Assembly: GCF_023231945.1 (NCBI RefSeq)
Contig: NZ_JAJLJH010000001.1
Location: 1,550,001-1,614,000 of the forward strand
Source of the DNA: Scleromatobacter humisilvae
Lineage (GTDB): Bacteria; Pseudomonadota; Gammaproteobacteria; Burkholderiales; Burkholderiaceae_C
Reading direction: 5' to 3'
Length of the DNA: 64,000 nucleotides
Part shown: positions 39,745 through 48,404 of the stretch, piece by piece
How the letters are laid out: each line of letters starts with the position of its first letter
Numbering within the stretch: the stretch's first letter is position 1
Program-made: the position numbers and the translations under genes
Notes under the pieces: model-generated
The model's input: only the letters and a program-made list of their open reading frames with translations
What the model was told of the DNA's origin: nothing
Database searches by the model: none

Positions 39745-40309
39745 CGCCCGGCCACTCCGTCATCGGGCCCAGCTGGGCACGCGACGCCCTCACGGCCTCG
39801 ACCTCGGCCGGCGGCAGGACGTCCGACAGCGGCACGTGCTGCGACTCCTCGCCGTCGGCGCTGCGCAGGCGCGGCGGATAGAGGCAGTCGAGGCCCGACA
39901 GGTCGGCGGGCCCCTCTTCCTCCTTGACGATCCAGTGGATCACCGTGGTGCTGCGCGCGCGGTCGCCGGCCAGCGTCTTGACGATGTGGCTCAGCGCCAC
40001 CGGTCGCTGCGCGTCGGTTCCCTCGAGATCGATCGCGAGGCCGCCCGACGAGCGGCGGAACACGCCGGACGTGGTCTCGTCGGGATGCGCCCAGCAGAAA
40101 TGGCTGGGGATCATCTCGCCGGACGTGGCCACGCGGTCGGGGAACATGCCCACTTCGAGCATCAGCTTGTCGAGGATCGTCCGCGTCTTGTAGAACTGCG
40201 GCTCGCGCATGCACTGGAAGTAGAAGTGGATCTCGACGCCGGGCGGGACGGGCCAGAGGGCGGCATCGAACTTCATGCCGCATCCGGAAACAACATAGGT
40301 CTTGGTCAT
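39719..40309 (-). CDS. Hypothetical protein, weakly resembling putative-adhesin (Stv) domains
   Basis: A 196-residue protein without a signal peptide or membrane helix. It begins Tyr-Val-Val-Ser-Gly-Cys-Gly followed by Val-Pro-Pro-Gly-Val-Glu-Ile-His-Phe-Tyr-Phe, a strand pattern that recalls the putative-adhesin Stv domain. That match is from memory and weak. It contains three cysteines in the first half and a charged C-terminus. The overlap of 26 bases with the convergent acetyltransferase suggests the true C-terminus is as read, since both frames stay open. No function can be assigned. Confidence 0.6.
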   Translation of the reverse strand: MTKTYVVSGCGMKFDAALWPVPPGVEIHFYFQCMREPQFYKTRTILDKLMLEVGMFPDRVATSGEMIPSHFCWAHPDETTSGVFRRSSGGLAIDLEGTDAQRPVALSHIVKTLAGDRARSTTVIHWIVKEEEGPADLSGLDCLYPPRLRSADGEESQHVPLSDVLPPAEVEAVRASRAQLGPMTEWPGVRRRANTR

Positions 40310-40683
40310 GGTTCCGCTGCGGGTCCTGCCCGCGATGCCGGGTCTGATACCCGATGCCGCATTTTAGGGGGCCCCCCGCGGCCGCATTGGGTTGAAAGCG
40401 ACAAACCGAGGACATGTCTCACGACCCACGCGCACTTTTTTCAGCGTGAAAACCCGCACGAACGTCGCCGAACCACGCGATTGGGCGCAGCGACGCGGCG
40501 CGTCGGCTCGACAGCCGGCATCGGCCGGGTCCGACCCGGCGCCCACCGCGTTCGAGGGATTTGCCGGGGCTCGGGTTCCGTGCTTGGCGTGCGGCCCGCG
40601 CCCGCCGTCGCGCGAACTGCCGGGAAAAGCAGGGCCTCATGCGGCGTTCGGTCGGCGCCGTTGCGCTGGACTATCTGGTCATC
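40310..40683. other. Gene-free stretch upstream of barrel paralogue 1
   Basis: This 374-base divergent region holds no credible gene. It has a short run of G and C at 40367-40379 and less GC-rich patches near 40340-40360 and 40400-40450 that could hold promoters for both flanking genes. I found no convincing -35/-10 pair, repeat or riboswitch. Confidence 0.5.
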
Positions 40684-41481
40684 ATGCGACCCTTCTCCAC
40701 AGCCCCTCGCGCCTTCGCCACGGCCCTGCTGGTGGCCGTCGCGCCCGCCGAAGCAGCCGGCGAGCCGGGGCCGGGACGCATCGACTTCCTCGATTCGCCC
40801 GCCGTCATCGGCGGGGGCCGGTGGCAGTTCGATCCCGTGTTTCCGCAGTTGCCGGGGCCGCACGACGGCACGGCCCCGCACTTCGCCCAGCTGGCGCTGC
40901 CGGTCAACGCCAGCCAGACCATGGAGCTGCGCGCGGCGACGGCGAACCCGGCCGTCGAGCTGCCGCTCGAGTCGGCGAACGACCGCCTGCGCCGCCTGCA
41001 CGGCTTCAGCGACGTGTCGCTCGGCGCACAGTGGCGCGTGCGCGGCGGCGACGCCGGCTGGCTGCCGCACGTCGCGTGGCTGGCCGATGTCGAGACGACG
41101 ATGGGCTCGCCGGCGTTCCGCGACGGCAACGTGCGGCCCTCGCTGCGCGCCACCGCGCAGTGGGCGCTTCCGAAGGACATGACGCTGGGCGTGATGCCGG
41201 GCCTGTACCGAGATCGCGGCGACGACGGCCGGCACTACGCGGCCGGCGTGCTGGCGGTCACGCTGGGCAAGTCGTGGACGCCGCGGCTGCAGAGCTTCGT
41301 CGAGCTCGCCGGGCAGACGCTGTCGCGCTCGCAGTCCGACGCCTCGCTGCTCAACGTCGACACCGGCGTCGCCTTCGCGGCCTCGAAGGCGCTGCAGGTC
41401 GACATGGTGGTCTCGCGCAGCCTGTCCGGCGGCGCGTCGCAGCAGGTGCGCGGCGGACTGAGCGTGTCGTCGCGCTTCTGA
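40684..41481 (+). CDS. Secreted beta-barrel-type protein, paralogue 1
   Basis: A 265-residue protein with a signal peptide (about 1-22, ending Ala-Glu-Ala). The mature chain shows alternating beta-strands, the segments Val-Ser-Leu-Gly-Ala-Gln-Trp and Leu-Pro-Lys-Asp-Met-Thr-Leu-Gly-Val-Met-Pro-Gly, and it ends in a strand closing with Phe, as outer-membrane barrels do. This resembles the phenol-degradation MetA-type outer-membrane family. Two relatives, at 41851 and 44356, share the same segments. Its role is unknown; an outer-membrane channel or small-molecule uptake role is plausible. The start at 40684 is the only one giving a signal peptide. Confidence 0.7.
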   Translation: MRPFSTAPRAFATALLVAVAPAEAAGEPGPGRIDFLDSPAVIGGGRWQFDPVFPQLPGPHDGTAPHFAQLALPVNASQTMELRAATANPAVELPLESANDRLRRLHGFSDVSLGAQWRVRGGDAGWLPHVAWLADVETTMGSPAFRDGNVRPSLRATAQWALPKDMTLGVMPGLYRDRGDDGRHYAAGVLAVTLGKSWTPRLQSFVELAGQTLSRSQSDASLLNVDTGVAFAASKALQVDMVVSRSLSGGASQQVRGGLSVSSRF

Positions 41482-41850
41482 GCGCAAGGCAACAAAGTGC
41501 AGCGCGCGGCGGGACGGCGCCGGCCGTCCGCGACCGAGGCCAGCCGAGCCGGCGCGCGCCGCAGTCTGTGAACTATTGCGCAGGAAGAGGCCGATCACGC
41601 GCTTCAACAATGGTCGAGCTGGGCCGACGCGCGCAACATCCGCCGCTCGCCTTCCGCAGCGAGGCCAAGTGGGCCGGACGGGCGCGATACGCCGCGTAAC
41701 GTAACAAGACGAACAGCGCCGGTTTCCGCCGGCTCATGCGTTGACGCGTTTCGCGGTGGTCCAGCAAGATCGCTGCAATCCTTCAGGACGCTTGCGACCG
41801 GCGCCTTCGCCGACCGCCCAGCGTCCTGAGTCGTCTTCGCTTCGCCGCCC
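41482..41850. other. Gene-free stretch between barrel paralogues 1 and 2
   Basis: These 369 bases contain no gene I can support. There is a small hairpin (arms GCCGG/CCGGC) near 41720-41735, and slightly AT-richer patches at 41565-41580 and 41695-41715. The spacing means paralogue 2 probably has its own promoter rather than reading through from paralogue 1. Confidence 0.5.
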
Positions 41851-42657
41851 ATGCGTTCTTCCCGACTCCTCGCCACGCTCCGCACGACGATACCCGCCGC
41901 CGCATGCGCCTCGGCCGCCCTGGCCGCAGGCTCGCCCGCCTTCGCCGCGGCAGACGACCAGATGGCGCCGGAGTCCCCGGTGGCCGCGCCGGCCGGCTTC
42001 GCCGCCGTCGCGCGCAGGCTGATCGACTCCACGGTGCAGACCGAGCGCGAGGTCGTCGAATCGCTGCGCCAGAACGTCTCGCGCGTCATGACCTCCACGT
42101 GGCGCCTGAGCCTGGGCACGCCCTACGTGCCGGGCAGCGGCACCCTCGTGTCGCGCGGCGCCGCGGCCAACGACGCGACGCCGTCCGACGAGTCGCTGGA
42201 CCTTTCGCTCGGCGCGCGTTGGCGCGTGCTGCACGGCGACGTCGCCTCGCACGTGCCCTCGGCCGCGTGGATGCCCGACCTGCAGACCGCCGACGCCCAC
42301 ACCGCGGCGCTGCGCCCCACCATGAGCCTCAGCGGCGAATGGGCGCTGCCCAACGACTTCTCGCTGGGCGTGATGCCCGGCATGGCCGTCGACTATTCGT
42401 CGCAGGGCCGGCGCCAGGCCACCGGCACGTTCGCGGTGACGCTGGGCAAGACGTGGTCGCCGCAGTGGCGCACCTTCGTCGACATGGCGCGCGACCGCGC
42501 GACCCCGCTGCAGATCGCGGGCGTGTCCACCAGCGTCGACGCGGGCATCACCTTCGTGGCCACGCCCAGCATGCAGATCGACTTCGCGGTGACGCGCGGC
42601 CTGAGCGACACGGCGCCGCCGTTCCAGGCCGGGCTCGGATTGTCATCGAGCTTCTGA
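41851..42657 (+). CDS. Secreted beta-barrel-type protein, paralogue 2
   Basis: A 268-residue protein with a signal peptide (about 1-32, ending Ala-Phe-Ala-Ala). It shares with paralogue 1 the strand Leu-Ser-Leu-Gly-Ala-Arg-Trp-Arg-Val, the motif Ala-Leu-Pro-Asn-Asp-Phe-Ser-Leu-Gly-Val-Met-Pro-Gly, the strand Phe-Ala-Val-Thr-Leu-Gly-Lys-Thr-Trp, and the terminal Ser-Ser-Ser-Phe. It has an added helical segment after the signal peptide. A porin-like outer-membrane role is likely but unproven. Its stop is 4 bases from the stop of the convergent reverse transcriptase gene. Confidence 0.7.
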   Translation: MRSSRLLATLRTTIPAAACASAALAAGSPAFAAADDQMAPESPVAAPAGFAAVARRLIDSTVQTEREVVESLRQNVSRVMTSTWRLSLGTPYVPGSGTLVSRGAAANDATPSDESLDLSLGARWRVLHGDVASHVPSAAWMPDLQTADAHTAALRPTMSLSGEWALPNDFSLGVMPGMAVDYSSQGRRQATGTFAVTLGKTWSPQWRTFVDMARDRATPLQIAGVSTSVDAGITFVATPSMQIDFAVTRGLSDTAPPFQAGLGLSSSF

Positions 42658-42661
42658 ACGT

Positions 42662-43990
42662 TCAGCGCGTCCAGTCGACCTGATCGAGCAGCCGCCGCAG
42701 GCGCTGCGCCTTGGCCGGGTTCAACTGCTGCGCCCACGCGACGCGTCCGCGCAGGTGCTGCTCCCAGTGCGGCAGGCCGTCGCGGTTCTGCGTCGACGGA
42801 CCCAGCGTCGCGCAGCGATGCAGCTGCGCCTTCAGGCGATCGAACTCGTCGCGCGGCAGGTTGGGCCGCTCGTTGACGACGATGTTGCACACCTGCTGCC
42901 GGCGCGCGCGCGTGACGCGGCGCGTCTTGCGATGGTTCAGCGCGAAGCCCTCGTCGAGCGCGAAGCCGCCGATGTGCGCCTCGATGCGGTCGGCCTGGCG
43001 AAGCAGCGAGGCATCGCCGGAAAGCACGATGTCGTCCGCGTAGCGCGTGTAGCGGGCCCCGAGCGCGCGCGCGAGGCCGGCGATGCGGACGTCCAGCCGG
43101 AACGCGCACAGGTTGGCCAGCGCCGCCGAGGTCGGCGCGCCCTGCGGCAGGTGGGCGTCGCGCAGCCGCATCGCCTGCGTCCAGCCCAGGCCGCCCTCGC
43201 TGCGCAGGCGCGCCAGCACCGGCTCGGGCGTGGCCGTCGTGCACAAGGCCATCAGCTCGCGCGCAACCGCATCCGGGTAGCCGAGCTCGGCGAAGGTCGC
43301 GTGCACGCGCGACGCGCGCACGGTCGCGAAGAAATCCTGCAGGTCGAACTTCAGCAGCACCGCCTGGCCGGCATGGGCGCGCGCATGGTCGGCCACCGAG
43401 CGGCCGCGCACGTAGGCGCACGCGGCCTCGTGCGGCGGCACCTGCGCGAGCAGCTGGTCGAGCACGCGCCGCTGCAGCGCGCGCAGGTACGGCTCGGGCA
43501 CCTCCAGCAGGCGCCAGCCGCCGCTGCGCTTGGGCAGCAGCTCGTAGCGGTAGTGCTGCTGCGACAGCGGCGCGGCGCGTTGCCACGAGGCGCTGCGCGT
43601 GAGCCGCCAGAGGCCGGCGGTCGACACGCCCAGGCCTTCGGCCAGGCTGCCGACGCCGGGCCACATCGGACGCTCGATGGCGCGCAGCGCGGCCGGCGGA
43701 TCGGCCAGCGTCCGGGCTTGCGTCATGAACCAGCCATGGACGACCGGCCTGCGTCCGCTCGGCTCCTCGAACGCGGCCACGAAGATCGGATCGCGCTCGA
43801 GCGTGTGCGCCAGCCGCGGCACGCTCCAGTCGCTCGCCAGGCCCGAGCGCAGGAGACTGTCGACCAAATCCTCGTTCCAGGCCGGCGAGGAACGCACGCA
43901 TTGCGGCAGCCGCTCCAGCATGCCGAAGCGATCCACCGGCGTCTGCAGCAAGGCGCGGGCAATCGCCAGCGCGGTCGTTCTTCTGCTCAT
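42662..43990 (-). CDS. Retron-like reverse transcriptase
   Basis: A 442-residue RNA-directed DNA polymerase. Residues 1-140 are an N-terminal extension with no clear domain. The finger and palm blocks run from about 145: the template-binding Pro-Lys-Arg-Ser-Gly-Gly-Trp-Arg, a His-Ala-Arg-Ala-His segment at 202-206 that matches the retron NAxxH motif except for its first residue, Asp216 in Leu-Lys-Phe-Asp-Leu-Gln-Asp-Phe-Phe, Pro-Gln-Gly-Ala-Pro-Thr-Ser (282-288) and the catalytic Tyr-Ala-Asp-Asp (317-320). In the thumb, Gln-Val-Cys-Asn-Ile-Val-Val-Asn replaces the retron VTG element. No intron maturase or endonuclease domain follows, so it is not a group II intron protein. Upstream lie 365 gene-free, structured bases where an msr-msd RNA would be expected. 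Start alternatives are 43990 and 44026. Confidence 0.88.
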   Translation of the reverse strand: MSRRTTALAIARALLQTPVDRFGMLERLPQCVRSSPAWNEDLVDSLLRSGLASDWSVPRLAHTLERDPIFVAAFEEPSGRRPVVHGWFMTQARTLADPPAALRAIERPMWPGVGSLAEGLGVSTAGLWRLTRSASWQRAAPLSQQHYRYELLPKRSGGWRLLEVPEPYLRALQRRVLDQLLAQVPPHEAACAYVRGRSVADHARAHAGQAVLLKFDLQDFFATVRASRVHATFAELGYPDAVARELMALCTTATPEPVLARLRSEGGLGWTQAMRLRDAHLPQGAPTSAALANLCAFRLDVRIAGLARALGARYTRYADDIVLSGDASLLRQADRIEAHIGGFALDEGFALNHRKTRRVTRARRQQVCNIVVNERPNLPRDEFDRLKAQLHRCATLGPSTQNRDGLPHWEQHLRGRVAWAQQLNPAKAQRLRRLLDQVDWTR

Positions 43991-44340
43991 GCGTCCCTGT
44001 GAAGCAAAGGTGCGGTCGCCGCCCAACCTGCTGGTGAAGCGAATGGAGCGGATTGCGCGAAGCGCTTATCGGTGCCATCGCCCTGGAAGAGCCTGACAAG
44101 AGCACTGCCGACGGGGGAACCCCGCGGATCGAATTGGTCCGAAGACCTTTCCGAGGAACACTTGGGCAGCGACCGCGTGGCGATTATGAAACGCGACCGT
44201 GTCGCCGAACCTGTCGTCGGGAACTTCGCGCCGCGCCCAGGATCGATTTGCACGCAGCAAGCCCGCCTGTTGCGGCGATCCCGACGCCCTTCCTCTCGTG
44301 ACAATTCAAGAGTTGTCCGCTCGCCGCGTCCTGTTCTATG
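43991..44340 (-). ncRNA. Candidate msr-msd-like structured region upstream of the reverse transcriptase
   Basis: This gene-free stretch precedes the reverse transcriptase on its own strand, the place where retrons encode their msr-msd RNA. Read on the minus strand it contains a GGTC-TTCG-GACC hairpin with a stable UUCG loop (44147-44136), a CGGGG-TTC-CCCCG hairpin (44124-44112) and a GCGAC-ACG-GTCGC hairpin (about 44205-44193). The segment GATCGCCGC (44280-44272) can pair, with one mismatch, with GCGGCGACC (44022-44014) close to the gene start, as a1/a2 repeats do. No canonical branching AGC could be fixed, and GC-rich DNA gives such pairings by chance, so the call is tentative. The promoter of paralogue 3 must also lie here. 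Confidence 0.25.
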
Positions 44341-44355
44341 CTGCATTGCGTCACC

Positions 44356-45276
44356 ATGAAGCTGCCACCGTCCCTCGCTCCCGCCATCGCCGCCGCGCTG
44401 CTGTGCCTCGCCGGCGCGAGCGCGTGCGCACAGGACGACCCCGTGGCGCCGGAGGTCGAGGTCGAGCTCGACACCATCAGCACCGAGTCGCTCGACCAGC
44501 TCGCCTACGCGACGCTGCTGCCCAACCCCGACGTGGCCGACCCCACGCTCATGAAGTCGGCCATCACGGCCGTGCTGCACGCACCGCCCGCCAAGCCCAA
44601 GACCATCGTGCCGACCGGCGCCCCGACCAAGCCGGCCATCAAGGCGGTGGTGATCGACCCGAACGCCGTGGCCATCCCGCCCACGCGGCTGGTGTTCGAC
44701 CAGAACCAGTCCGTGCAGATCCACGCCGACGGCGCGCCGCCGCCCAACGCGCCCGATCCGAGTCCGTTCGTGCGCGTGATGCCGCGCCAGGCCGACCCCG
44801 CCGCCGTCACGCTCGGTGCCCGCTGGAGCGCGCAGGATCGCATCCAGGCGCCGCTGCTGTCCGCGCTCGCCTGGGAGGCGCATGCCGACGTCGTCTCCGG
44901 CGCGCCGGCCGCGCGCGCGGGCAACGTGCGGCGCTCGCTGCGCATCACCGCGATGTGGGACACGCCGGAAGACCTGTCCATCGGCTTCACGCCGGGCTTC
45001 ACCCGCGGCGGCGGCCGCGAGTTCGAGCACTACGAGACGGGCCTGGCCGTGACCACCGTCGACAAGACCCGCTGCGCGCGCTGGCGCAGCTTCGTCGAGG
45101 TGTCCGGCGAGAAGCTCGCGTTCAACAACGTCATCGACAACAGCACCGCGCACGTCGCGGCCGGCGCGTCGTATTCGGCGTCGGCGAACACGCAGCTGGA
45201 CATCGGCGTCTCGCGCGGCACCACCTGGTACTCGAACGACCTGACGTCCAACGTCGGCTTCTCCGTCAAGTTCTGA
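44356..45276 (+). CDS. Secreted beta-barrel-type protein, paralogue 3
   Basis: A 306-residue protein with a signal peptide (about 1-26, ending Ala-Cys-Ala-Gln). Compared with paralogues 1 and 2 it has an added Pro/Lys-rich linker of about 100 residues after the signal. The conserved barrel segments follow: Val-Thr-Leu-Gly-Ala-Arg-Trp, Thr-Pro-Glu-Asp-Leu-Ser-Ile-Gly-Phe-Thr-Pro-Gly, and a terminal strand ending Val-Lys-Phe. It is the most diverged of the three. An ATG six codons upstream (44338) is possible but gives a less typical signal. An imperfect palindrome at 44300-44317 lies about 40 bases before the start. Confidence 0.68.
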   Translation: MKLPPSLAPAIAAALLCLAGASACAQDDPVAPEVEVELDTISTESLDQLAYATLLPNPDVADPTLMKSAITAVLHAPPAKPKTIVPTGAPTKPAIKAVVIDPNAVAIPPTRLVFDQNQSVQIHADGAPPPNAPDPSPFVRVMPRQADPAAVTLGARWSAQDRIQAPLLSALAWEAHADVVSGAPAARAGNVRRSLRITAMWDTPEDLSIGFTPGFTRGGGREFEHYETGLAVTTVDKTRCARWRSFVEVSGEKLAFNNVIDNSTAHVAAGASYSASANTQLDIGVSRGTTWYSNDLTSNVGFSVKF

Positions 45277-45346
45277 CCGCAGCGCGGCGCCGGATCTCCG
45301 GCATTGCCGGACAATCCCGCAACCCCATGACGCCCGCCCTCGCCGA

Positions 45347-46573
45347 GTGACCGTCTCGGCCACCTTCCCGCTCGTCAAGCGTTCCGCGCCGCTGTGGCTG
45401 CTGGTGCTCGTCACCTTCAGCGGCACGCTCGCGATGCACATGTTCGTGCCGGCGCTGACCGTCGCGAGCGCCGCGCTGCACGTGGACGCGGCGACGATCC
45501 GCATGACGATCAGCGTCTACATCTTCGGCCTGGCGGTCGGGCAACTGGTCTACGGGCCGTTGTCGGACGTGTTCGGCCGCCGGCCGACGCTGCTCGCGGG
45601 CCTGGCGCTCTATACGGCCGGGGGTTTCGTGGCGACGCTGGCGCCCAACGTCGGCGTGCTGGTGGCCGCGCGCCTCGTGCAAGCCGCCGGCGGCTGCGCG
45701 GGGCTGCTGCTCGGGCGCGCCATCGTGCGCGACACCGCGGAGTCCAACGACGCCGTGCGCCGCCTCGCGCTGATGAGCCTGATGACCATGGTCGGCCCGG
45801 GCCTGGCGCCGCTGGTCGGCGGCCTGCTCGCCGACTGGTTCGGCTGGCGCGCGATCTTCGTCGTGCTGACCGCGCTCGGCGTGGTCAACTTCACGGTGTC
45901 GTGGCGACTCCTGCCCGAGACGGGCACGCCCAGCGGACGCATCAGCGCGGGCAGCGTCGCGCGCGACTACCGCGCCCTGCTGGGCTCGCCGCGCTTCCTC
46001 GGCTTCGCGATCGGCGGCGGCTGCGCGACGACGTCGTTCTACGGCTTCATCGCGGCGGCGCCGTTCATCTTCATCAACGAATTGCATCGCCCGATCCGCG
46101 AGGTCGGCGTGTACCTCGGGCTGCTGATCGTGGGCGTGTCGATCGGCAACATCCTCGCGAGCCGGCTGATCGGCCGCTTCACGATCGAGCGGCTGCTGAT
46201 CGCGGGCAACGTGCTCAGCCTCGTCGCGGCGGCGGTCGTCCTCGCGGCCTTCCTCGCGCTGCGGCCCGGCGTGTTGGCGATCGAGGCGCTGATGATCGTC
46301 TACTGCATCGGCGCGGGCCTGTGCAGCCCGGCCGTCTCGACGCTGTCGATCAGCGTCGACCCGCGCCTGATCGGCTCGGCCGCCGGGCTCTACGGCTTCC
46401 TGCAGATGACCATCGGCGCCGCGTGCACGACGCTCGCGGGCCTGGGCCACGACCCGGCGGTTGCGGCCTGCACGGTGCTGGCGGGCGCGTCGCTGATGGC
46501 GCAGGCGTCGTTCCGGATCGCGCTGCGCACGCCGGCCAACGACGTCGTCGAACGCGAGGACGCCAGCGCCTGA
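45347..46573 (+). CDS. MFS transporter, Bcr/CflA drug-efflux family
   Basis: A 408-residue, 12-helix exporter. The loop motif Gly-Pro-Leu-Ser-Asp-Val-Phe-Gly-Arg-Arg-Pro-Thr between helices 2 and 3, the Arg-Xaa-Val-Gln-Ala-Ala-Gly-Gly segment in helix 4 and Leu-Met-Thr-Met-Val-Gly-Pro-Gly-Leu-Ala-Pro-Leu-Val-Gly-Gly in helix 5 mark the Bcr/CflA group of proton-coupled exporters of bicyclomycin, sulfonamides or chloramphenicol-like compounds. Its substrate here is unknown. The start is GTG, overlapping by three bases the stop of a 7-codon reading frame (45327-45350), which may couple or tune its translation. Confidence 0.87.
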   Translation: MTVSATFPLVKRSAPLWLLVLVTFSGTLAMHMFVPALTVASAALHVDAATIRMTISVYIFGLAVGQLVYGPLSDVFGRRPTLLAGLALYTAGGFVATLAPNVGVLVAARLVQAAGGCAGLLLGRAIVRDTAESNDAVRRLALMSLMTMVGPGLAPLVGGLLADWFGWRAIFVVLTALGVVNFTVSWRLLPETGTPSGRISAGSVARDYRALLGSPRFLGFAIGGGCATTSFYGFIAAAPFIFINELHRPIREVGVYLGLLIVGVSIGNILASRLIGRFTIERLLIAGNVLSLVAAAVVLAAFLALRPGVLAIEALMIVYCIGAGLCSPAVSTLSISVDPRLIGSAAGLYGFLQMTIGAACTTLAGLGHDPAVAACTVLAGASLMAQASFRIALRTPANDVVEREDASA

Positions 46574-46595
46574 ATCAGCCGGCGCCGAGCGCGCC

Positions 46596-48161
46596 TCAAC
46601 GCCCGGGATGCCCCTCGGACAAGCGGAACGTCCCGACCACGCCGCTCAGGCGCTCGGCCTGCTCGCGCAGGCTCTCGGCCGCGGCGGCCGATTCCTCCAC
46701 CAGCGCCGCGTTCTGCTGCGTCATCTGGTCGAGCTGCGTCACCGCGACGTTGACCTGGCCGATGCCCGCGCTCTGCTCGGTGGCGGCGGCGCTGATCTCG
46801 GCGATCATGTCGCCTACGCGCTGGACGCTGGCGACGATCTCGCCCATCGTCGTGCCGGCCTCCTCGACGAGGCGCGCGCCGGCCTCCACCTTGTCGACGC
46901 TGACGCCGATCAGCGCCTTGATCTCGCGCGCCGATTCCGCGCTGCGCTGGGCGAGGTTGCGCACCTCGGTCGCGACCACGGCGAAGCCACGGCCCTGCTC
47001 GCCGGCGCGCGCCGCCTCGACGGCCGCATTGAGCGCGAGGATGTTGGTCTGGAAGGCGATGCCGTCGATCACGCCGGTGATGTCGGCGATGCGCCGCGAG
47101 CTCGCGTTGATCTCGTCCATCGTCGCCACCACCTGCGCGACGACCTCGCCGCCGCGGCGCGCGACCTCGCCCGCCGACGCCGCCAGCTGGTTGGCCTGCT
47201 GCGCCGTGTCGGCGCTGTGGCGCACGGTCGCGGTCAGTTCCTCCATCGACGCGGCGGTCTCCTCGAGGTTGCCCGCGGTGTGCTCGGTGCGCGCGCTGAG
47301 ATCCTGGTTGCCGGTGGCGATCTGCGCACTGGCCGTGGAGATGCCGTCGACGACCACGCGCACCTGCAGCAGCGTGTTGGTCAGCGCGTCGCGCATGCCG
47401 TCGATCGAGCGCAGCAGGCGGCCGGTCTCGTCGTTGGCGTAGCTGGTGGATGCGCGGTCGGTCAGGTCCATCCGGGCGATGGTGCCCGCCATCGCCTCGG
47501 CGCGCGACAGCGGGCCGGTGATGCTGCGCGACAGCAGCCAGGCGAGCAGGGCGCCGATGGCCAGCGAGGCCGCGCCGCTGCCAGCCAGCAGGACGGACGT
47601 GCGGGCGCGCTCGCGGTCGATGCGCTGGGCGATGACATCGACCTCGTGGCGCTGCTGGTCGGCGACGGCCTCGATGCCGGCGATGTAGTCGTGCGAAATC
47701 TTCTCGAAGCGATCCTGGAACTCACGCGTGGCACCGGCGGCGTCGCCGATCGAGCGCAGGCGCTTGATCTCGTCGCGCGAGGCGAGGAAGGTCTTGCGGG
47801 CCTGCGTCACGCGGTCGAACAGCGCGCGTTCCTCGGGCGTGTCGGAACCCTGCTCGACGATCTTCTGGCGCGCGGTGGCCAGCACGGTCAGCTGCGCGGT
47901 CGAATCGGCGAAGTAGTCGCCCAGACTGGGGTCGCTGCTGCGCGCGATGGCGGCGGAGCGGTCGCTGCCTTCCGACGCGTAGCGCACCCAGTCGGCCGCC
48001 GCGCGTTCGACCTTGAGGTTGTCGGCGACCAGCGAGCTCACCTCGGCGCCGAGGCTGCGCAGCGTCAGGAACGCGAACAGGCTGGTGAGCAGCGAGAGCG
48101 CGAGCATCGTGGCGAGCACCAGCGCGAGGCGACGGGCGATCGAGAGATTGTTGAGGATCAT
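46596..48161 (-). CDS. Methyl-accepting chemotaxis protein (4HB sensor), second copy
   Basis: A 521-residue chemoreceptor with the same architecture as the one at 8080: membrane helix 1 (about 10-32), periplasmic four-helix-bundle sensor, membrane helix 2 (about 190-213), HAMP, and a signalling rod with the same hairpin tip sequence and similar methylation-helix ends rich in Ala-Glu-Ser. The sensor halves are only loosely alike, so the ligands probably differ. The C-terminus has no CheR tether. The ribosome-binding site (GGAAAG) is modest. It is divergent from the MocR gene that follows. Confidence 0.9.
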   Translation of the reverse strand: MILNNLSIARRLALVLATMLALSLLTSLFAFLTLRSLGAEVSSLVADNLKVERAAADWVRYASEGSDRSAAIARSSDPSLGDYFADSTAQLTVLATARQKIVEQGSDTPEERALFDRVTQARKTFLASRDEIKRLRSIGDAAGATREFQDRFEKISHDYIAGIEAVADQQRHEVDVIAQRIDRERARTSVLLAGSGAASLAIGALLAWLLSRSITGPLSRAEAMAGTIARMDLTDRASTSYANDETGRLLRSIDGMRDALTNTLLQVRVVVDGISTASAQIATGNQDLSARTEHTAGNLEETAASMEELTATVRHSADTAQQANQLAASAGEVARRGGEVVAQVVATMDEINASSRRIADITGVIDGIAFQTNILALNAAVEAARAGEQGRGFAVVATEVRNLAQRSAESAREIKALIGVSVDKVEAGARLVEEAGTTMGEIVASVQRVGDMIAEISAAATEQSAGIGQVNVAVTQLDQMTQQNAALVEESAAAAESLREQAERLSGVVGTFRLSEGHPGR

Positions 48162-48404
48162 CGGGACTTTCCGGTTCGTTCGGTGGGGGTGCTGCCACGG
48201 GAGGGCGGGCAGGCGTGGCTGGACGCAAGTCTTCCGGGATCGCGCCGCGCCCGGAAGACGCAGTTGGTGCGTTTGGCGAGTGCAGCAGAGCTGCGGCATG
48301 CCGCCGGGGCGCGGCAGCTCGGGGTTCGCCCGCGCCCGCCCGGCCGCCGCGCGCCGTAGGATCGGCCACGGGCAAGGAGCCCGCCGAGATTCCGGGAGAG
48401 AGTC

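Noticed and set aside
40392-41699. A 435-codon plus-strand frame over barrel paralogue 1.
   Set aside because: The translation is Arg/Ala/Gly-rich without a signal peptide or any motif; paralogue 1 in the other frame has a signal peptide and relatives.
44055-44231. An 8-base complementary pair (GCGCGAAG with CTTCGCGC) considered as retron a1/a2 repeats.
   Set aside because: It does not extend beyond 8 bases, sits in the middle of the region, and such a GC-rich match is expected by chance at this length.
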